Shown here: piece by piece, positions 62,640-64,000 of the stretch
Layout: each line of letters starts with the position of its first letter
How positions within the stretch are numbered: position 1 is the first letter of the stretch
From: Achromobacter sp. Root83
GTDB taxonomy: Bacteria; Pseudomonadota; Gammaproteobacteria; Burkholderiales; Burkholderiaceae_B
DNA length: 64,000 nt
Reading direction: 5' to 3'
NCBI RefSeq assembly: GCF_001428845.1
Contig: NZ_LMIU01000008.1
Coordinates: 179,999-243,998, forward strand
The notes under the pieces: generated by a model
Database searches by the model: none
What the model saw: only the letters and a program-made list of their open reading frames with translations
What the model was told of the DNA's origin: nothing
Program-made: the position numbers and the translations under genes

Positions 62640-62795
62640 TCACGCAAACGGATAGACGGCGAAAAATACCATCGCCGAAAACAGCAGCACGCCCGTCATG
62701 GCATCGAGCGTGCCGCGCGCCAGATCCCGCAAGGGAGGCCGGCGCCGCGCGTCTTCATTCCGGGATGCGGCAACGTGCCGCGCGCCGCCGTTCAT
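62640..62795 (-). CDS. 51-residue membrane protein coupled to the preceding exported-protein gene
   Basis: ATG at 62795-62793 overlaps the stop of the upstream gene as ATGA, and the frame ends with TGA at 62642-62640. The product has a basic soluble N-terminus (RNEDARRRPPLRDLARG) and a single C-terminal membrane helix (MTGVLLFSAMVFFAVYPFA). The coupling and the clean helix argue that it is real. Function unknown. Confidence 0.6.
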   Translation of the reverse strand: MNGGARHVAASRNEDARRRPPLRDLARGTLDAMTGVLLFSAMVFFAVYPFA

Positions 62796-63385
62796 TGCGC
62801 CGCCCTCGCGGTCAGCCCGTAACGCTGGCGATACTGCGCATCGTAGCGTTCCCGGATGAGGGTCATCCGTTCAAAGCCGCCGTCGCCGCCCGCGGCGCGC
62901 GCCATTTTCTCTACCCAGGGGCGGGCCTCCTGGGAAAACTCGTAGACGCTCAGGCCATGTTCTTTCAGGACGTCCACGGCGTCCAGGCCGGCTTCGGCCG
63001 CGACCTCAAGGTGCGCCTGCAGACTGGCGTAGTCCTCGAAGGTTGCCAGCTTGCCCAGCACGCGGGGCTGGTCTGCCGTGGCCGCGTAGCGACCGGCCGC
63101 GGGATTGGCAAATACCTTGCCATATCGCTGGAAGAGGTGGGAGCCGGGATCGCCTTCCCCGAGCACCTTGGTGAAAGCCTCGTTTGCTTGGTTCCATTTC
63201 ACTTCGCTTACCTCCAGCGTACCGAGCACACTGGCCAGCGATTGATTGTCGGCCAAGCGGGCATTTCCGGCCGCCCATTCATCGAAGGTGATGCCGTTGA
63301 CGGGCGGGGGCAGAAGGTCCGCCGCCCATGCCGGCAGCGCCAGCAACGACAGCGTGATTGCCGCGTAACGGATGAGTTGAATCAT
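62792..63385 (-). CDS. Exported helical protein next to vgrG
   Basis: A 197-residue protein with signal peptide (LIRYAAITLSLLALPAWA) and an alpha-helical mature part (NGITFDEWAAGNARLADNQ, FTKVLGEGDPGSHLFQRYG, LQAHLEVAAEAGLD). I do not recognise it. It diverges from vgrG across 302 bp of AT-rich DNA; type VI loci often carry accessory or effector-related proteins in such positions, but a role is not shown. Confidence 0.7.
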   Translation of the reverse strand: MIQLIRYAAITLSLLALPAWAADLLPPPVNGITFDEWAAGNARLADNQSLASVLGTLEVSEVKWNQANEAFTKVLGEGDPGSHLFQRYGKVFANPAAGRYAATADQPRVLGKLATFEDYASLQAHLEVAAEAGLDAVDVLKEHGLSVYEFSQEARPWVEKMARAAGGDGGFERMTLIRERYDAQYRQRYGLTARAAQ

Positions 63386-63687
63386 GGGTATTCAAAGAGA
63401 GTGGCAGTGTTTTTGAATACTAATTCAACGTTTGGCAATCCATTCATTCAAAGTATGAATGTCGGAATTCTGGTTTTTTATGGCTGCAGCGTGATAATAA
63501 TTTCTCATCCGTAGAAAGGACCAGCCAAGCATTGGCCCTTAAATCGAATTTTCGAATAAATCTTAAATCGCAAATATGGCCATTGGCAGATACTTGCCGC
63601 CGATGAACATCATTAGTCATGGCCGTCGATTATTCATATTCTGCGGCAAGACATTTTTCAGGTGTTCCGATTATTCAGGACTTCGGT
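63386..63687. other. AT-rich intergenic region upstream of vgrG
   Basis: This 302-bp stretch is clearly AT-richer than the surrounding DNA. It contains TTGAATACTAATTCAA near its left end and the inverted arms CTTGCCGC (63593-63600) and GCGGCAAG (63643-63650), 42 bp apart, with the right arm followed by ACATTTTTC. I see no credible gene: the short frame at 63576 overlaps vgrG and lacks family features. It probably holds the divergent promoters and may be bound by an H-NS-like silencer. Confidence 0.6.
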
Positions 63688-64000
63688 ATGCCTCGATTAC
63701 CCGATGTGCGGTTTACCTTTTCCCCGTCCGCCGCGGGCGTGGACTTCGAGGTGCTTGAATTCACGCTAGATGAAGCCTTGTCCGAGACCTTCGTGCTGCG
63801 CGTGGAGTTATCGAGTTTCGATCCGGCGGTGGACTTTGGCGCGATGCTGGATCAACCGGCGCTGTTCACGATCTGGCGCGGCGAAGCACCGGTGCGACAC
63901 ATCCATGGCGTGGTTTCCAGCTTCGAGCAGGGCGACACCGGCTTCAGAAGAACGCGCTACCAGGCCGTGGTGGAACCCGCGTTGGCGCGCGCTGAGTTGT
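63688..64000 (+). CDS. vgrG: Type VI secretion tip protein VgrG (partial, N-terminus only)
   Basis: The first 104 residues are visible from ATG 63688. They show the start of the gp27-like domain: RLPDVRFTFSPSAAG, FEVLEFTLDEALSETFVLRVELS, then IHGVVSSFEQGDTGFRRTRY and AVVEPALARAEL, the VgrG pattern. VgrG trimers cap the Hcp tube and carry effectors. The rest lies outside the window. Confidence 0.9.
   Translation, partial: MPRLPDVRFTFSPSAAGVDFEVLEFTLDEALSETFVLRVELSSFDPAVDFGAMLDQPALFTIWRGEAPVRHIHGVVSSFEQGDTGFRRTRYQAVVEPALARAEL

Noticed and set aside
63576..63758. 60-residue + strand frame upstream of vgrG
   Set aside because: It overlaps the vgrG start in another frame and has no recognisable features.

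Overview
The window is GC-rich, densely packed beta-proteobacterial chromosome, most like Achromobacter or Bordetella (Alcaligenaceae). Pointers are the orphan tripartite-tricarboxylate (Bug) binding proteins, the many LysR regulators, a bo3 oxidase operon ending in SURF1, a Bordetella-type porin and a class D beta-lactamase. I saw no rRNA, tRNA, transposase, integrase or CRISPR array. The left edge cuts a TerC gene and the right edge cuts a vgrG.

Layout. 0-11.9 kb: a TerC/NhaR-like divergent pair, small exported proteins, a complete iron-uptake module (ECF sigma, FecR, STN-type TonB receptor) with a good Fur box, a YdcF-like protein, an acetylpolyamine amidohydrolase and an MHS-type transporter. 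12.1-18.4 kb: cyoABCD plus SURF1, then a major porin with a striking 5' leader hairpin. 18.5-25.9 kb: signalling. A small HPt protein, an RcsC-like hybrid kinase, an RcsB-like regulator and a Qnr/McbG-like pentapeptide-repeat protein (the last two 4 bp apart) lie with a secreted ParB/Srx-like lipoprotein and a GvpU-like protein. 25.9-31.1 kb: MarR-GNAT fusion, Tag, LprI-like protein, phosphoesterase, aldo/keto reductase and a DUF4239 protein. 31.2-39.2 kb: a UvrA paralogue, an unrecognised 530-residue protein, an OXA beta-lactamase and a NarL-type two-component pair.

39.2-50.4 kb is catabolic. It holds a tartrate/D-malate dehydrogenase with its DmlR-like regulator, an FAD monooxygenase, and a five-gene operon (HMG-CoA-lyase-like, CaiB CoA-transferase, two Bug proteins, SMP-30 lactonase). 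That operon faces an IclR regulator across two tandem palindromes spaced exactly 20 bp. 56.9-62.6 kb is a second hydroxy-acid cluster: Bug protein, GarR-like dehydrogenase, LysR, RraA-like aldolase and FMN alpha-hydroxy-acid oxidase. One ATCGCTTT half-site recurs at both of its promoters.

The most unusual item is at 51.4-54.2 kb. A CesT-type type III secretion chaperone gene is translationally coupled to a 774-residue protein that carries what looks like a complete LanM lanthipeptide dehydratase domain (both the phosphotransfer and the elimination motifs) but no LanC cyclase. No precursor peptide or transporter is next to it. I infer a secreted effector able to phosphorylate, and perhaps eliminate phosphate from, Ser/Thr of host proteins.

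The right edge (62.6-64 kb) starts a type VI secretion tip locus. It has an AT-rich vgrG upstream region and, on the other strand, an exported protein overlapped by a 51-residue membrane protein gene.
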